A stretch of DNA of 64,000 nucleotides, from assembly GCA_949927415.1 (NCBI GenBank), contig CATLFB010000002.1, forward strand, positions 404,167-468,166, read 5' to 3'. Positions 54,341-62,529 of the stretch are shown here, one piece after another. The first letter of the stretch is position 1; each line of letters opens with the position of its first letter. Below the pieces are notes generated by a model. That model worked only from the letters and a program-made list of their open reading frames with translations, did no database searches and was not told where the DNA came from. Made by a program: the position numbers and the translations under genes. Source of the DNA: an uncultured Candidatus Melainabacteria bacterium. Lineage in GTDB: Bacteria > Cyanobacteriota > Vampirovibrionia > Gastranaerophilales > Gastranaerophilaceae.

Positions 54341-55747
54341 ATGAATGTATCAAAAATAAACATTATTAATTCGAATAAATCAGGAGCATCACTGTTTCGC
54401 GGTGAGGCTCCTTTTTCCGACAAAAACAGAAAAGAAACGCAAAAAAAGAGCGATGCGACAAAATTTTTGTATGGCGCCGGAATAGTTTCAGCCGGAATTC
54501 TGGCTGCCGCCTGCGCCGGACGCGCCGGATTGTTTTCAAAATCGCTTAAAGCTGCATCTAAGGAAGCCTCTGATGTTGTAAAATCTAAAAAAGTGCCTGC
54601 AGAGTTAGTGGACAAAAGAATTCCGACGCCAGCAGAAGAAAAAATTATCCCGATGGATTTGCCCCGCGAAGAGAGAATGAAGCCGCGCCGGATTAATCCT
54701 GATGATTACAAATATTCAATCAGTTATTCAAAATATGATGATTCCGCTATAGATGTGGAAAAAGCGGCTTATTTTACTAATATCATGACGCGAATTCAGC
54801 GTATGAGTTATGAAAATCAGTTCCATGAATTCAAAGGATATTTGAACTTTATCAAAACACTTGATGCTGAATCTCTTAATCGCTCTATTTTGTTCACATT
54901 AGGCTCATTCAAACGCGACAATAATATCCGTTTTGCAAAGGAAGCACTCAATTTTGCAAAGGAAAATCCTGCTTATAAAAATGTTATTTTAAGCAATCTT
55001 GTTTCATATTCGCCTGATTGGAATTTTTCAAGAGAACTTTCAGACTCAAAATTTGCGCGTACGGAAAATCTCGCCAAACGTTACGACAGGCATATTGAAA
55101 ATATTATAACTATCAGAAAACTAATGACGGAATCAGGTCTAAAATGCGATGAACATGCGAAGTTAAAGAATCGTCAGGACTGGATAGATATCGGCGGATA
55201 CGGCGGCAACCGTTATATGCTGGGATTTCAATACAGCGAACGCCTGCCGGAGGTTCGAAAAGCTGCATTTGAATATGACATTATGAACGGCCTTTCAAAA
55301 AAAGAAGCAGAGAATTTAATAAAACAACTGAAAGCTTCAGATTCCGTAATTGTTCATAAAAGTGTTGAAGAACTCGCAGAAGATTTAAAGAAAAGCGGCA
55401 TTCCGGCTGAAAGAGCACAATCTCTTGTAACCCAATTGTCAGAAGAGACAGCTCAGCTTCGCAAAAAGCATTCTGAATATTTTGAAGAATTCCAACGCGA
55501 TAGCAGAATTCCGGAAGAAAAGTTGAACGCCTATGAAGAGAAAGTAAAAGCGCTTTATTCTAAGGAGGCTCTTCCTGCATCGTACAAAGAACTTGCAAAA
55601 TACGGAATTTCGCGCAAATCTGCCGAAATGATGGTAAATCAGCTGAATTCAAAGCATAAATTATCAAAAACACAGCAAAATTACGGCATGACTTTGGATG
55701 AGATGATTAAAAAAATAGCTAACGCGATTTTGCCTGCGAAGTCATAA
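54341..55747 (+). CDS. Lineage-specific protein with repeated G-[LI]-S-x-K-x-A helix units
   Basis: A 468-residue protein beginning MNVSKINI and ending its first region with a small-residue hydrophobic helix (YGAGIVSAGILAAACAGRA). The middle is helical. Near the C-terminus three similar units occur: GLSKKEAENLIKQL, GIPAERAQSLVTQL and GISRKSAEMMVNQL, a recurring pattern G-[LI]-x4-A-x3-[IV]-x-Q-L. No catalytic motif is seen. Function unknown. Confidence 0.7.
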   Translation: MNVSKINIINSNKSGASLFRGEAPFSDKNRKETQKKSDATKFLYGAGIVSAGILAAACAGRAGLFSKSLKAASKEASDVVKSKKVPAELVDKRIPTPAEEKIIPMDLPREERMKPRRINPDDYKYSISYSKYDDSAIDVEKAAYFTNIMTRIQRMSYENQFHEFKGYLNFIKTLDAESLNRSILFTLGSFKRDNNIRFAKEALNFAKENPAYKNVILSNLVSYSPDWNFSRELSDSKFARTENLAKRYDRHIENIITIRKLMTESGLKCDEHAKLKNRQDWIDIGGYGGNRYMLGFQYSERLPEVRKAAFEYDIMNGLSKKEAENLIKQLKASDSVIVHKSVEELAEDLKKSGIPAERAQSLVTQLSEETAQLRKKHSEYFEEFQRDSRIPEEKLNAYEEKVKALYSKEALPASYKELAKYGISRKSAEMMVNQLNSKHKLSKTQQNYGMTLDEMIKKIANAILPAKS

Positions 55748-55749
55748 GA

Positions 55750-55778
55750 TTGTCAAAAAGTCTCAAATTTGTTATAAT
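55750..55778 (+). promoter_or_regulatory. Promoter of poly-G locus A
   Basis: TTGTCA at 55750-55755, a 17-base spacer, TATAAT at 55773-55778. A ribosome site GAAGAGG follows. Confidence 0.7.
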
Positions 55779-55817
55779 AAAATAGTTAAACAAGTTGAAC
55801 TTTGAAGAGGTTGAAGT

Positions 55818-55871
55818 ATGAAAAAACAGGCTATTATTGAATTTCCGGGGGGGGGGGGTGCCCGAAAATAA
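55818..55871 (+). CDS. 17-residue peptide with G12 tract, locus A
   Basis: ATG, then MKKQAIIEFPGGGGARK and TAA, when the tract 55847-55858 is read as twelve G. Codon differences from loci B and C are mostly synonymous here (AAA/AAG, CAG/CAA, GGT/GGC, CGA/CGC, with one Ala/Thr change). If one G were lost, the frame would instead continue to a TAG at 56005-56007, giving about 60 residues whose first part (VPENNAPSRVWANL) resembles that of locus B. The peptide has a strong promoter and ribosome site. It could be a leader peptide, a phase-variable start, or a sequencing-length artefact. Confidence 0.55.
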   Translation: MKKQAIIEFPGGGGARK

Positions 55872-56036
55872 CGCTCCTTCAAGGGTTTGGGCAAATTTAG
55901 GTCTTAATATTTCAGGCCTTTGGGTTTTTGCTCGAGAGTTTAGATTTCTGCGGGATTTTATAACGATTTTTGGTGGCGAAGAGGAAGATTTCAGCTTTGG
56001 AATTTAGTTAGTGATTGCGGTGTCTTCTCCAATCAC

Positions 56037-56981
56037 GTGCAGAGTCATTGCGAGCGGCAGGTAAGCAATCCCGCCTTTTGGTTGTTTCAAGAATTGCGCA
56101 CGTTGACGGGTTTTCATTTTTGTAATTATAAACATAAACTGGATTGTTTGCCTGTGCCGTTGGTGAGGTTTCCGAACCATACGGAACAGGATGCTCGAGA
56201 GTACGCTCGCTACGACGGTACGGTTATAAGCAGAAGTGACAGAAATAATATAAATAATAATAACTTTTTTACCTCCCCTAAAAAATCATCATTCACACCC
56301 CAAAAAGCCTTTACCCTGGCTGAAGTTCTGGTGACCCTCGGCATTATCGGAATCGTTGCTGCCATGACACTGCCGGCTGTCGTAGGAAATTATCAGAAGA
56401 AAGTGACAGTTGAAAGGTTGAAAAAAGTTTATTCGGAACTTTCGCAAGCCGTGTTGTACTCTGTAAAAGACAATGATGAAATAGAATATTGGGATTTTGA
56501 CGGGGTTGACGCGCAGGAATTTATGGAAAGATATCTTTTGTCGTATCTCAAAAAAATTTCAGTAGCGAATCTTCATATCGGAAGCACAAAATCAAAATCA
56601 TATAGGTTTGCCAACGGAACAGTGATTCAAGGCTGGCTATGGCACAATCCGCTTGTAAAAGGCTTTTTACAGATAGAAGTAGACATAAATGGCGATAAGA
56701 AACCGAATGTTTACGGGCGTGACAAATTTATTTTCCATATATTTTCGCAAAAAGCCGAATGGTACAACGGCGGCGACGGTCACGTTTCCGTTAATATTCC
56801 AAAAGGCGGATTTTATCCGGACGGCTTTGGCTATTCTCGGGAAACTTTACTTAACGACAGTTGGCGAGGATGCCATAAAATTAATGACGAAACTCCTAAG
56901 TCTGCCAATTATTTAGGCGCGTTTTGCACTGCTTTAATCATGCTTGACGGATGGGAGATTAAAAAAGATTATAACTGGTAA
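56037..56981 (+). CDS. Pilin-like protein A
   Basis: The prepilin signature AFTLAEVLVTLGIIGIVAAM lies near residue 90, with the Glu at +5 of the mature form and the expected cleavage before Phe. About 200 mature residues follow (WDFDGVDAQEFMERYLLSYL and later). The first 90 residues are odd for a leader: they contain SHCERQVSNP, which is encoded by a GTCATTGCGAGCGG-AAGCAATCC repeat. The GTG at 56037 is only one possible start; TTG and GTG codons near 56142 would give a shorter leader. Minor pseudopilins of type II secretion or type IV pili are the likely roles. Confidence 0.75.
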   Translation: MQSHCERQVSNPAFWLFQELRTLTGFHFCNYKHKLDCLPVPLVRFPNHTEQDAREYARYDGTVISRSDRNNINNNNFFTSPKKSSFTPQKAFTLAEVLVTLGIIGIVAAMTLPAVVGNYQKKVTVERLKKVYSELSQAVLYSVKDNDEIEYWDFDGVDAQEFMERYLLSYLKKISVANLHIGSTKSKSYRFANGTVIQGWLWHNPLVKGFLQIEVDINGDKKPNVYGRDKFIFHIFSQKAEWYNGGDGHVSVNIPKGGFYPDGFGYSRETLLNDSWRGCHKINDETPKSANYLGAFCTALIMLDGWEIKKDYNW

Positions 56982-57074
56982 GTTTAACGGCCTGCATTGG
57001 TTTTAAACGCTGATTGCATTAATAACTTTTGCTAAAAATTCTTGCCGCAATTTTAATAACATAAACCGTCTGGC

Positions 57075-57875
57075 CTAAAAAACCTGCATGAATGATTTCA
57101 AGCTTCTGCCGGCGCCGTCGCCTTTTGTGGAAATTACTTCAATCTCGTCTTTGTAATTCATGGACGTCGAGCTTCCGCCGTCAAAGGTCATTGCGCGCTC
57201 AAGCCCGAGTTTCTTGCAATATTCCTGAACTTCATACAAATCCATCGGATGTTCGTCTGTGATAATCAAAATGTGTGCCTCGCCATCTTTTAACCCGATT
57301 ACCGTCCGCGCGGTTTTGTGAAGCACCGAACAGGATTCCCGAACAACTTCGCCGTCTTTTTTTACAACAAAAAATTCTTCCTCCAATCGCAAATTAGGCA
57401 AAATCAAAGGCCCGCCCTGTGCTGAAGTTTTGATTGAACAGTTGAAATCAACAGCCGCATTATGAGGAACGATTTCATAGCGAAGTTTGTTGCTGTCGTA
57501 ACATTCAACAACCCTGAATTCTGTGCGGTTTAAGATTTTATCAATATTTTTTCTCAAAATCGGATTTTTGTGCAGATTTTCGTTGAACCGCGGATCGTCC
57601 GATGTTATCCCGTCTGTTACGATGTAAGAAATCGTTTTTTCATTTTGCGGGTCAAAATATCCGGCGTTAACAGTAAGTTTTGCATTCGTTTTTTTGTGCG
57701 CCTCTGTGTTTGTGATAAGCCCTTCGCTTGAAATGAATTTGATTTTCTTTTTTATTTTTTCACCATGCAGAATTATGTGATAAATCCCGTCGCTATGCTT
57801 GATTTCAATGGGTTCTGCCGCAAATGCGCAGTTTCCCAACATTAAAAAAGAAAGAATCAGAATAAGTTTTTTCAT
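57075..57875 (-). CDS. Phosphodiester glycosidase (NAGPA/DUF2233) family protein
   Basis: An exported 266-residue protein with a signal peptide (LILSFLMLGNCAFAAEP). The core reads LTVNAGYFDPQNEKTISYIV, a middle segment SAQGGPLIL, ARTVIGLKDGEAHILIITD and the closing TFDGGSSTSMNYK. These are typical of the NAGPA family, which hydrolyses phosphodiester-linked sugars. The substrate is unknown, perhaps a wall or capsule glycan. It begins one base after the upstream LptF gene ends and appears to be the last gene of the lptB operon. Confidence 0.87.
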   Translation of the reverse strand: MKKLILILSFLMLGNCAFAAEPIEIKHSDGIYHIILHGEKIKKKIKFISSEGLITNTEAHKKTNAKLTVNAGYFDPQNEKTISYIVTDGITSDDPRFNENLHKNPILRKNIDKILNRTEFRVVECYDSNKLRYEIVPHNAAVDFNCSIKTSAQGGPLILPNLRLEEEFFVVKKDGEVVRESCSVLHKTARTVIGLKDGEAHILIITDEHPMDLYEVQEYCKKLGLERAMTFDGGSSTSMNYKDEIEVISTKGDGAGRSLKSFMQVF

Positions 57876-57876
57876 A

Positions 57877-59070
57877 TTATAAATCCTTAGATTTGTAAAA
57901 TCCTACAATGCCCGCAAAGAAAGCCAGAGGCGGGAACAGTGCCGTAATAAACGGGTGCAGAATACCTTTTTCCGCAAGCAAATCGAAAAACGGCAGAGTT
58001 ATATAATATAAGAATATGCAGCCAATCGCAATTGTGAATCCGACTAATCTCTGTTCGCGCGGTTTGCTGAATCCCAATAAAGTCCCCATTATTGCCAGCA
58101 ATACGCAAACAAACGGATGGAAAAATCTCTGCAGGTATTTGTTCAGCATAAACCGGTATTCTTCTGTCAAATTTTTCTGTTTCAAAAGCGAAATGTAATT
58201 TTTTAAATCATGATTAGTAATGTCGCGGTCGCGTTTAATGCTGTAAGTCATCAGTGTATAAGCGTTTTGAGCGTCTTTACCGTCAAGAACTGTCATATTA
58301 TCAAGTTTTATTGTGTTCTGGAAAATCCCGTCTGAATTGATTTTATATTTTGTTATATCGAACAAAACCCATTTATCTTTATAGCATTTTCCAAGTGATG
58401 CAACATTGATTTCATTAAGCTGATGAACATCGTTGTACTGTTTTTTTGAAAAATCAAGCACAATTACATTCGTCATCTCATCCATCGAAAATCTTGATAC
58501 AACAATGGCTTTTGTCGGATGGCCGCTTTCGTCTTTTTGCGTGTAAATATACTGTGTGGCAGGTCTGACGCCTTTAATTGCATCTAATTTCGCGCAAGAA
58601 TAGGGAATAAGTTTGTCATAAGTTACAAAACAAAGCCCTGTCACAATTAAACTCAACACAAAAACAGGTGCAAGAATTCTGAAAAATGACATTCCGACAG
58701 CCCGAAAAATCGTGAGTTCAGAGTCTTTGCTAAGTTTGTCAAACGTGAACAAAGTTCCCAAAAGCAGGCCGACCGGAAAAGCTTTCCCTAAAATTTTCGG
58801 CAACTCGTACAAAAGCACCAAAACGGCCGTCTTTGCACTGTAATAGCCCTCAAGCGTCTTTTTGATAGTGTTCAAAAGCATCTCAGGCGCAATCCAGACA
58901 ACAGAAAACAAAAGTATCGCCGCAAATGTCGCGAAAAATACCTGCGAAAATATGTATTTATCATAAATCGTAATTTTTGGGAATTTGAATTTCTTCTGCG
59001 TCGCAGCCGTTTCAAATTCTGGTGTAATTATCTGTTCTTCTTCCTGCGGTCTGGTTTTGGTGCAATTCAT
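57877..59070 (-). CDS. LptF/LptG (YjgP/YjgQ) permease, lptB-linked
   Basis: A 397-residue inner-membrane subunit for LPS transport. A soluble N-terminus of about 30 residues precedes ITIYDKYIFSQVFFATFAAI. Other conserved segments include LYELPKILGKAFPVGLLLGT and the C-terminal helices (RFFHPFVCVLLAIMGTLLGF). It is joined to lptB (start overlapping the lptB stop), so it is the best candidate for the LptB partner. The second permease is at 20587; together they may form the LptF/LptG pair. Confidence 0.88.
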   Translation of the reverse strand: MNCTKTRPQEEEQIITPEFETAATQKKFKFPKITIYDKYIFSQVFFATFAAILLFSVVWIAPEMLLNTIKKTLEGYYSAKTAVLVLLYELPKILGKAFPVGLLLGTLFTFDKLSKDSELTIFRAVGMSFFRILAPVFVLSLIVTGLCFVTYDKLIPYSCAKLDAIKGVRPATQYIYTQKDESGHPTKAIVVSRFSMDEMTNVIVLDFSKKQYNDVHQLNEINVASLGKCYKDKWVLFDITKYKINSDGIFQNTIKLDNMTVLDGKDAQNAYTLMTYSIKRDRDITNHDLKNYISLLKQKNLTEEYRFMLNKYLQRFFHPFVCVLLAIMGTLLGFSKPREQRLVGFTIAIGCIFLYYITLPFFDLLAEKGILHPFITALFPPLAFFAGIVGFYKSKDL

Positions 59071-59795
59071 TAGAGCGCAAAGTCCTTTCCTAAATAGAAT
59101 TCTTTTGCAACAGGGTCATTCGCAACATCGCGGCTTCTTCCCTGAATTTTTATTTTTCCGTCGAATATTACATACGCGCGGTCTGTGATTGATAAAGTTG
59201 CCTTCGGATTATGGTCCGTAATCAAAACGCCCAATCCTTTGTCTTTCGAAATCTTTCTTATGTTGTCTTTGATTTCGCCGATTGCAATCGGGTCGATGCC
59301 CGCAAAAGGTTCGTCCAAAAGCATAAAATCAGGACTTGCCGCAAGCGCTCTTGCAATTTCAACACGTCGTCTTTCACCGCCCGACAATGACACGGCAGAA
59401 TAATTCCGAAGTTTCAAAACCCCGAATTCAGTCAAAAGTTCTTCAAGCTTTCTTCTCTTTTCGTTGACGGTAAGCTTTTCATTCATTTCCAAAACAAGCT
59501 TGATGTTGTCTTCAACCGTGAGCTTTCTGAAAATAGATGCTTCCTGCGGAAGATATCCGATACCGGCTTTTGCACGAATATTCATCGGCCAGTTTGAAAT
59601 ATCCTTGCCGTCAAGCAAAATCTGCCCGCGATTGGGTTTCACAAGCCCGACCACCATATAAAATGTCGTGGTTTTTCCGGCTCCGTTAGGCCCCAAAAGA
59701 CAAACAACTTCGCCTTTGTTCATATTAAATGAAATATCGTTTACAACGCTTCTGTCGCCGTATATTTTAACTAAATTCTTAGCTGTAATCTCCAT
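59070..59795 (-). CDS. lptB: LPS export ABC transporter ATP-binding protein LptB
   Basis: The cytosolic ATPase of the LPS exporter, 241 residues. Motifs: Walker A GPNGAGKTTTFYM, the Q loop in GYLPQEASIF, signature LSGGERRRVEIARAL, Walker B FMLLDEPFAGID, and the H loop ITDHN. The close agreement with LptB (GERRRVEIARAL) separates it from other ABC proteins. It heads an operon with lptF/G and the NAGPA-like gene. Ribosome site GGGG. Confidence 0.96.
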   Translation of the reverse strand: MEITAKNLVKIYGDRSVVNDISFNMNKGEVVCLLGPNGAGKTTTFYMVVGLVKPNRGQILLDGKDISNWPMNIRAKAGIGYLPQEASIFRKLTVEDNIKLVLEMNEKLTVNEKRRKLEELLTEFGVLKLRNYSAVSLSGGERRRVEIARALAASPDFMLLDEPFAGIDPIAIGEIKDNIRKISKDKGLGVLITDHNPKATLSITDRAYVIFDGKIKIQGRSRDVANDPVAKEFYLGKDFAL

Positions 59796-59819
59796 AATCT
59801 TACCCCGTTGTCTAATAAC

Positions 59820-60085
59820 AGTATTTTACTTGAAAGAATTTCTCATTGCAATTTTTTATTAAGCTTTGAAACGAAATTTGTTGCATCTCTTTTCAAGGTT
59901 CGGCGCGGATTTTCGATTTGCAGACTAATGTATCTTTAAGATATGTTAAAGATATAATAAATATATGTTATATATTTATTCGAATCGGGTATTACATGAG
60001 TATAAAACCATTTTCTTTTTCTTTATTTTCTCCTACACACTAACCTTTTACAATGAGATAAAGCCGCGAAAGCGGCTATTATTTT
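59820..60085. promoter_or_regulatory. AT-rich gap with palindromes
   Basis: Two palindromes stand out: ATCTTTAA-gatatg-TTAAAGAT (59932-59953) and AATAAATATAT-gtt-ATATATTTATT (59956-59980). A hairpin AGCCGC-gaa-GCGGCT lies near 60063. No coding frame is present. These could be operators or an anti-terminator region. Confidence 0.4.
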
Positions 60086-60091
60086 GCGTAA

Positions 60092-60119
60092 TTGAAAAAA
60101 TCTAATCTTTTGATATAAT
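60092..60119 (+). promoter_or_regulatory. Promoter of poly-G locus B
   Basis: TTGAAA at 60092-60097, a 16-base spacer, TATAAT at 60114-60119. GAGGAG precedes the ATG. Confidence 0.7.
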
Positions 60120-60156
60120 AAACATGTACATAAGAATACAAAACGAGGAGCAACGT

Positions 60157-60210
60157 ATGAAAAAGCAAGCTATTATTGAATTTCCGGGGGGGGGGGGCAC
60201 CCGCAAGTAA
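60157..60210 (+). CDS. 17-residue peptide with G12 tract, locus B
   Basis: Reads MKKQAIIEFPGGGGTRK then TAA with twelve G at 60186-60197. The ribosome site is GAGGAG. It is identical to locus C and closely related to locus A. With one fewer G the frame runs on without a stop into the pilin at 60176-61114, as PGGGAPASNAPAGFWRNL and onward. Confidence 0.55.
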   Translation: MKKQAIIEFPGGGGTRK

Positions 60211-61114
60211 CGCTCCTGCAGGGTTTTGGCGGAATCTGTTAAAGGATTTTAAAGGCTTCCCTTCATTTAATTATTTGCGTCAATTAATCTCAGTGACCAA
60301 AAAACGTCGCAGTCATTGTGGGGGCCTTGCCCAAAACAATCCGGACGGCAATAGTTTTCTATTTCGAAATCCGTTATCGAAATTCCCATTTGACTTAAAT
60401 CTTATCCCTGAACGTTCGGGCTTTACTATGGCCGAAGTTTTGATAACTCTGGGCATAATCGGGATAGTAGCAGCAATGACCTTGCCATCTTTAATTCAGC
60501 GCAACAACAACAAAGTAGTCGAAACTCGTCTGAAGAAGTTTTATTCAGCGATGAATCAGGCGATTCTGATGTCAGAAAATGTCAACGGCGATAAGAAAGA
60601 CTGGTTTTCAGATGTCACGAACACCACCCAAAAAGATGAAGAAGGGAATTTTATAAAAGGTTCAAATCCGGCCGAGGTGTGGTTTAATTATTATTTGGCG
60701 CCCTATCTGAATATAATAGACAAAGAAACCCTTCCCGATGGCAGCTACATAGTTTACTTCGCCGATGGCGGGGCCTTGGAGGCCGCAAGTCATACAACAC
60801 GCGACTGGTATTTTTACCCAGGTAAACCCAAAAAATGTATTGAAAAATATGGTGCTGCATTAGGTGCCGGAGTTGGTATTTGTGTTTTTGTATTTAATTT
60901 TTACCCAAATAATAACGCTAATAAATGGACGCATCATTATAACAAAGGTATGGAGCCATATAAGTATAATTGGGACGGCAATATTCAATCTTTATACAAC
61001 GGAATGGAATATTCATGTAATTCCACAAACTCAAGAAAAGATTACTGCACGGCTATTATTCAAATGAACAACTGGACTATTCCCACAGATTACCCGTTCA
61101 AGGTTAGCTATTGA
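60176..61114 (+). CDS. Pilin-like protein B
   Basis: The frame is open from the G12 tract to a TAA at 61112. The pilin signature GFTMAEVLITLGIIGIVAAM lies near residue 80, with Glu at +5 and processing expected after Gly. About 230 mature residues follow (KFYSAMNQAILMSENVNG, MEYSCNSTNSRKDYCTAII with paired Cys). The leader has no ordinary ATG; it could start at the locus-B ATG after a one-base shift, or at a GTG near 60291. It contains SHCGGLAQNNP, again encoded by a repeat of GTCATTG...CAATCC type. Confidence 0.75.
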   Translation: MNFRGGGAPASNAPAGFWRNLLKDFKGFPSFNYLRQLISVTKKRRSHCGGLAQNNPDGNSFLFRNPLSKFPFDLNLIPERSGFTMAEVLITLGIIGIVAAMTLPSLIQRNNNKVVETRLKKFYSAMNQAILMSENVNGDKKDWFSDVTNTTQKDEEGNFIKGSNPAEVWFNYYLAPYLNIIDKETLPDGSYIVYFADGGALEAASHTTRDWYFYPGKPKKCIEKYGAALGAGVGICVFVFNFYPNNNANKWTHHYNKGMEPYKYNWDGNIQSLYNGMEYSCNSTNSRKDYCTAIIQMNNWTIPTDYPFKVSY

Positions 61115-61150
61115 CGGCCAATTCATAGTATCGTGATGTTTTGTAAAATT

Positions 61151-61180
61151 AAAACCGCCCTTGTGAGGCGGTTTTGTTTT
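61151..61180. terminator. Bidirectional terminator
   Basis: Stem AAAACCGCC / GGCGGTTTT, between convergent pilin B and trpS. Confidence 0.8.
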
Positions 61181-62181
61181 TAGTACATATTAACAAATTT
61201 TCTGACTTCTTTCAGAACCTTTTGCGCTTCTATGCGGGCTTTTTCAGAACCCTCTTTTATAATTTCGTGAACGACTTCCGGATGAGCCTCGTAGTAGGCG
61301 CGTTTTTCTCTTATCGGCGCAAGTTTTTCGTTAATCACAGCGCCAAGCTGACGTTTGCAGTCCGCACATCCGCGCAAGCCTTTTTCGCATTCGCATTTGA
61401 CCGTGTCGACCTGCTCGGGTGAGCCGAAAATCTCCCAATATTTGAAGGCAACTTCGCAATCCGCGGGATGTCCTGGGTCGTCGCGTCTCATGCGGCTTCT
61501 GTCCGTAATCGCAGACATGATTTTTTTCGCCGTGACTTCTGCGGTGTCAGAAATTTTGATGTCATTTTCGAAAGATTTACCCATCTTGTTGCCGTCAAGT
61601 CCGCAAATTAATGAACAATCGTTTAATAACGGCTTTGGCTCGTTGAAGAATTCGCATTTGTAAATGTTGTTAAATCTTCTGGCAATGTCACGCGTGATTT
61701 CGATGTGCGCAACCTGATCGATTCCGACAGGAATGAATGATGCATTAAACATCATAATATCCGCACTCATCAAAACCGGATAGCCCATTAACCCGTAACT
61801 AATCTGCGAATTGGTGCCTTCTTTTGTTCTGAGAATTTTAGCCATATCTTTAAGACAAGGATCGCGCTCAACCCAGTTTTGCGGGGTTATCATCCCTAAA
61901 TATATATTTAATTCAGCGATTTCCGGAACTAGCGACTGCACATAAATTGTCGAAATGTTCGGATCTATCCCGCAGCTTAACCAGTCGGCAACAACGTCAA
62001 AAACATCCTGTTTTAAATTTTCTGTCTTGTCATATTTTGTAGTCAGGGCGTGCCAGTCTGCAACAAAGAAAAAGCTTTCGTACTGTTGCTGCAGTTTAAC
62101 CCAGTTTTGAATCACTCCGAGGTAATGTCCGAGGTGAAGTTTGCCGGTGGATCTCATTCCTGATACTATTCTTTTGTTCAT
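61180..62181 (-). CDS. trpS: Tryptophanyl-tRNA synthetase with a four-Cys iron-sulfur-like motif
   Basis: Charges tRNA-Trp. The 333 residues show the HIGH motif in STGKLHLGHYLGVIQNW, the KMSKS loop as NKMGKSFEND, and the tryptophan pocket segments of class Ic. Near the C-terminus a Cys pattern C-x22-C-x6-C-x2-C occurs (CECEKGLRGCADCKRQL ends it). That is the arrangement known from Thermotoga TrpRS, where it binds a 4Fe-4S cluster near the anticodon-recognition region. Whether it binds a cluster here is an inference. Confidence 0.95.
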   Translation of the reverse strand: MNKRIVSGMRSTGKLHLGHYLGVIQNWVKLQQQYESFFFVADWHALTTKYDKTENLKQDVFDVVADWLSCGIDPNISTIYVQSLVPEIAELNIYLGMITPQNWVERDPCLKDMAKILRTKEGTNSQISYGLMGYPVLMSADIMMFNASFIPVGIDQVAHIEITRDIARRFNNIYKCEFFNEPKPLLNDCSLICGLDGNKMGKSFENDIKISDTAEVTAKKIMSAITDRSRMRRDDPGHPADCEVAFKYWEIFGSPEQVDTVKCECEKGLRGCADCKRQLGAVINEKLAPIREKRAYYEAHPEVVHEIIKEGSEKARIEAQKVLKEVRKFVNMY

Positions 62182-62250
62182 ATTCCCTGTCCTTTCTTCT
62201 CAAGAGATTGTAGCACAAAAAAGAAATAGTTGAAATTGACGCACCCATCC

Positions 62251-62285
62251 TCTTCTCTTCTCTTCTCTTCTCTTCTCTTCTCTTC
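62251..62285. repeat. TCTTC microsatellite
   Basis: Seven copies of TCTTC in the trpS-ftsZ gap, outside coding sequence. Confidence 0.9.
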
Positions 62286-62315
62286 CCCTGCGACTCTTAA
62301 TGTTCACGTTTAGAA

Positions 62316-62347
62316 CCTTTCACCTCTCACTTTTCACCTTTCACTTC
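62316..62347. repeat. Single MITE-like terminal repeat
   Basis: CCTTTCACCTCTCACTTTTC and CACCTTTCACTTC resemble the terminal arm of the MITE-like elements. Only one arm is present, so this is a remnant or solo end. Confidence 0.55.
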
Positions 62348-62461
62348 ATCCTCCCGTCGTTTCGCCGCTAAAAAACTTTATATTAACTTTTGTTCATAAT
62401 TGATGTAAATTTCTTGTATTTTTTTTCTATTCAAAATAGTATGTTATTATATAGTTGGGGA

Positions 62462-62483
62462 GTCCGTAATCAGTTAATCGGAC
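62462..62483 (+). promoter_or_regulatory. Hairpin in the ftsZ leader
   Basis: GTCCG-N12-CGGAC lies 47 bases before the GTG start. There is no T-run, so it is not a terminator. Possible mRNA stability or regulatory element. Confidence 0.4.
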
Positions 62484-62529
62484 AGGATGAACCGAAATTA
62501 TGTAATTATTTAATATAAGAGGTAACAAA

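Noticed and set aside
55847..60197. G12 tracts as pure sequencing artefacts
   Set aside because: Not fully excluded, but the same length in three loci, including diverged locus A, and synonymous changes around it argue against a random error.
62462..62483. Attenuator before ftsZ
   Set aside because: The hairpin lacks a T-run and no leader peptide with regulatory codons is visible.
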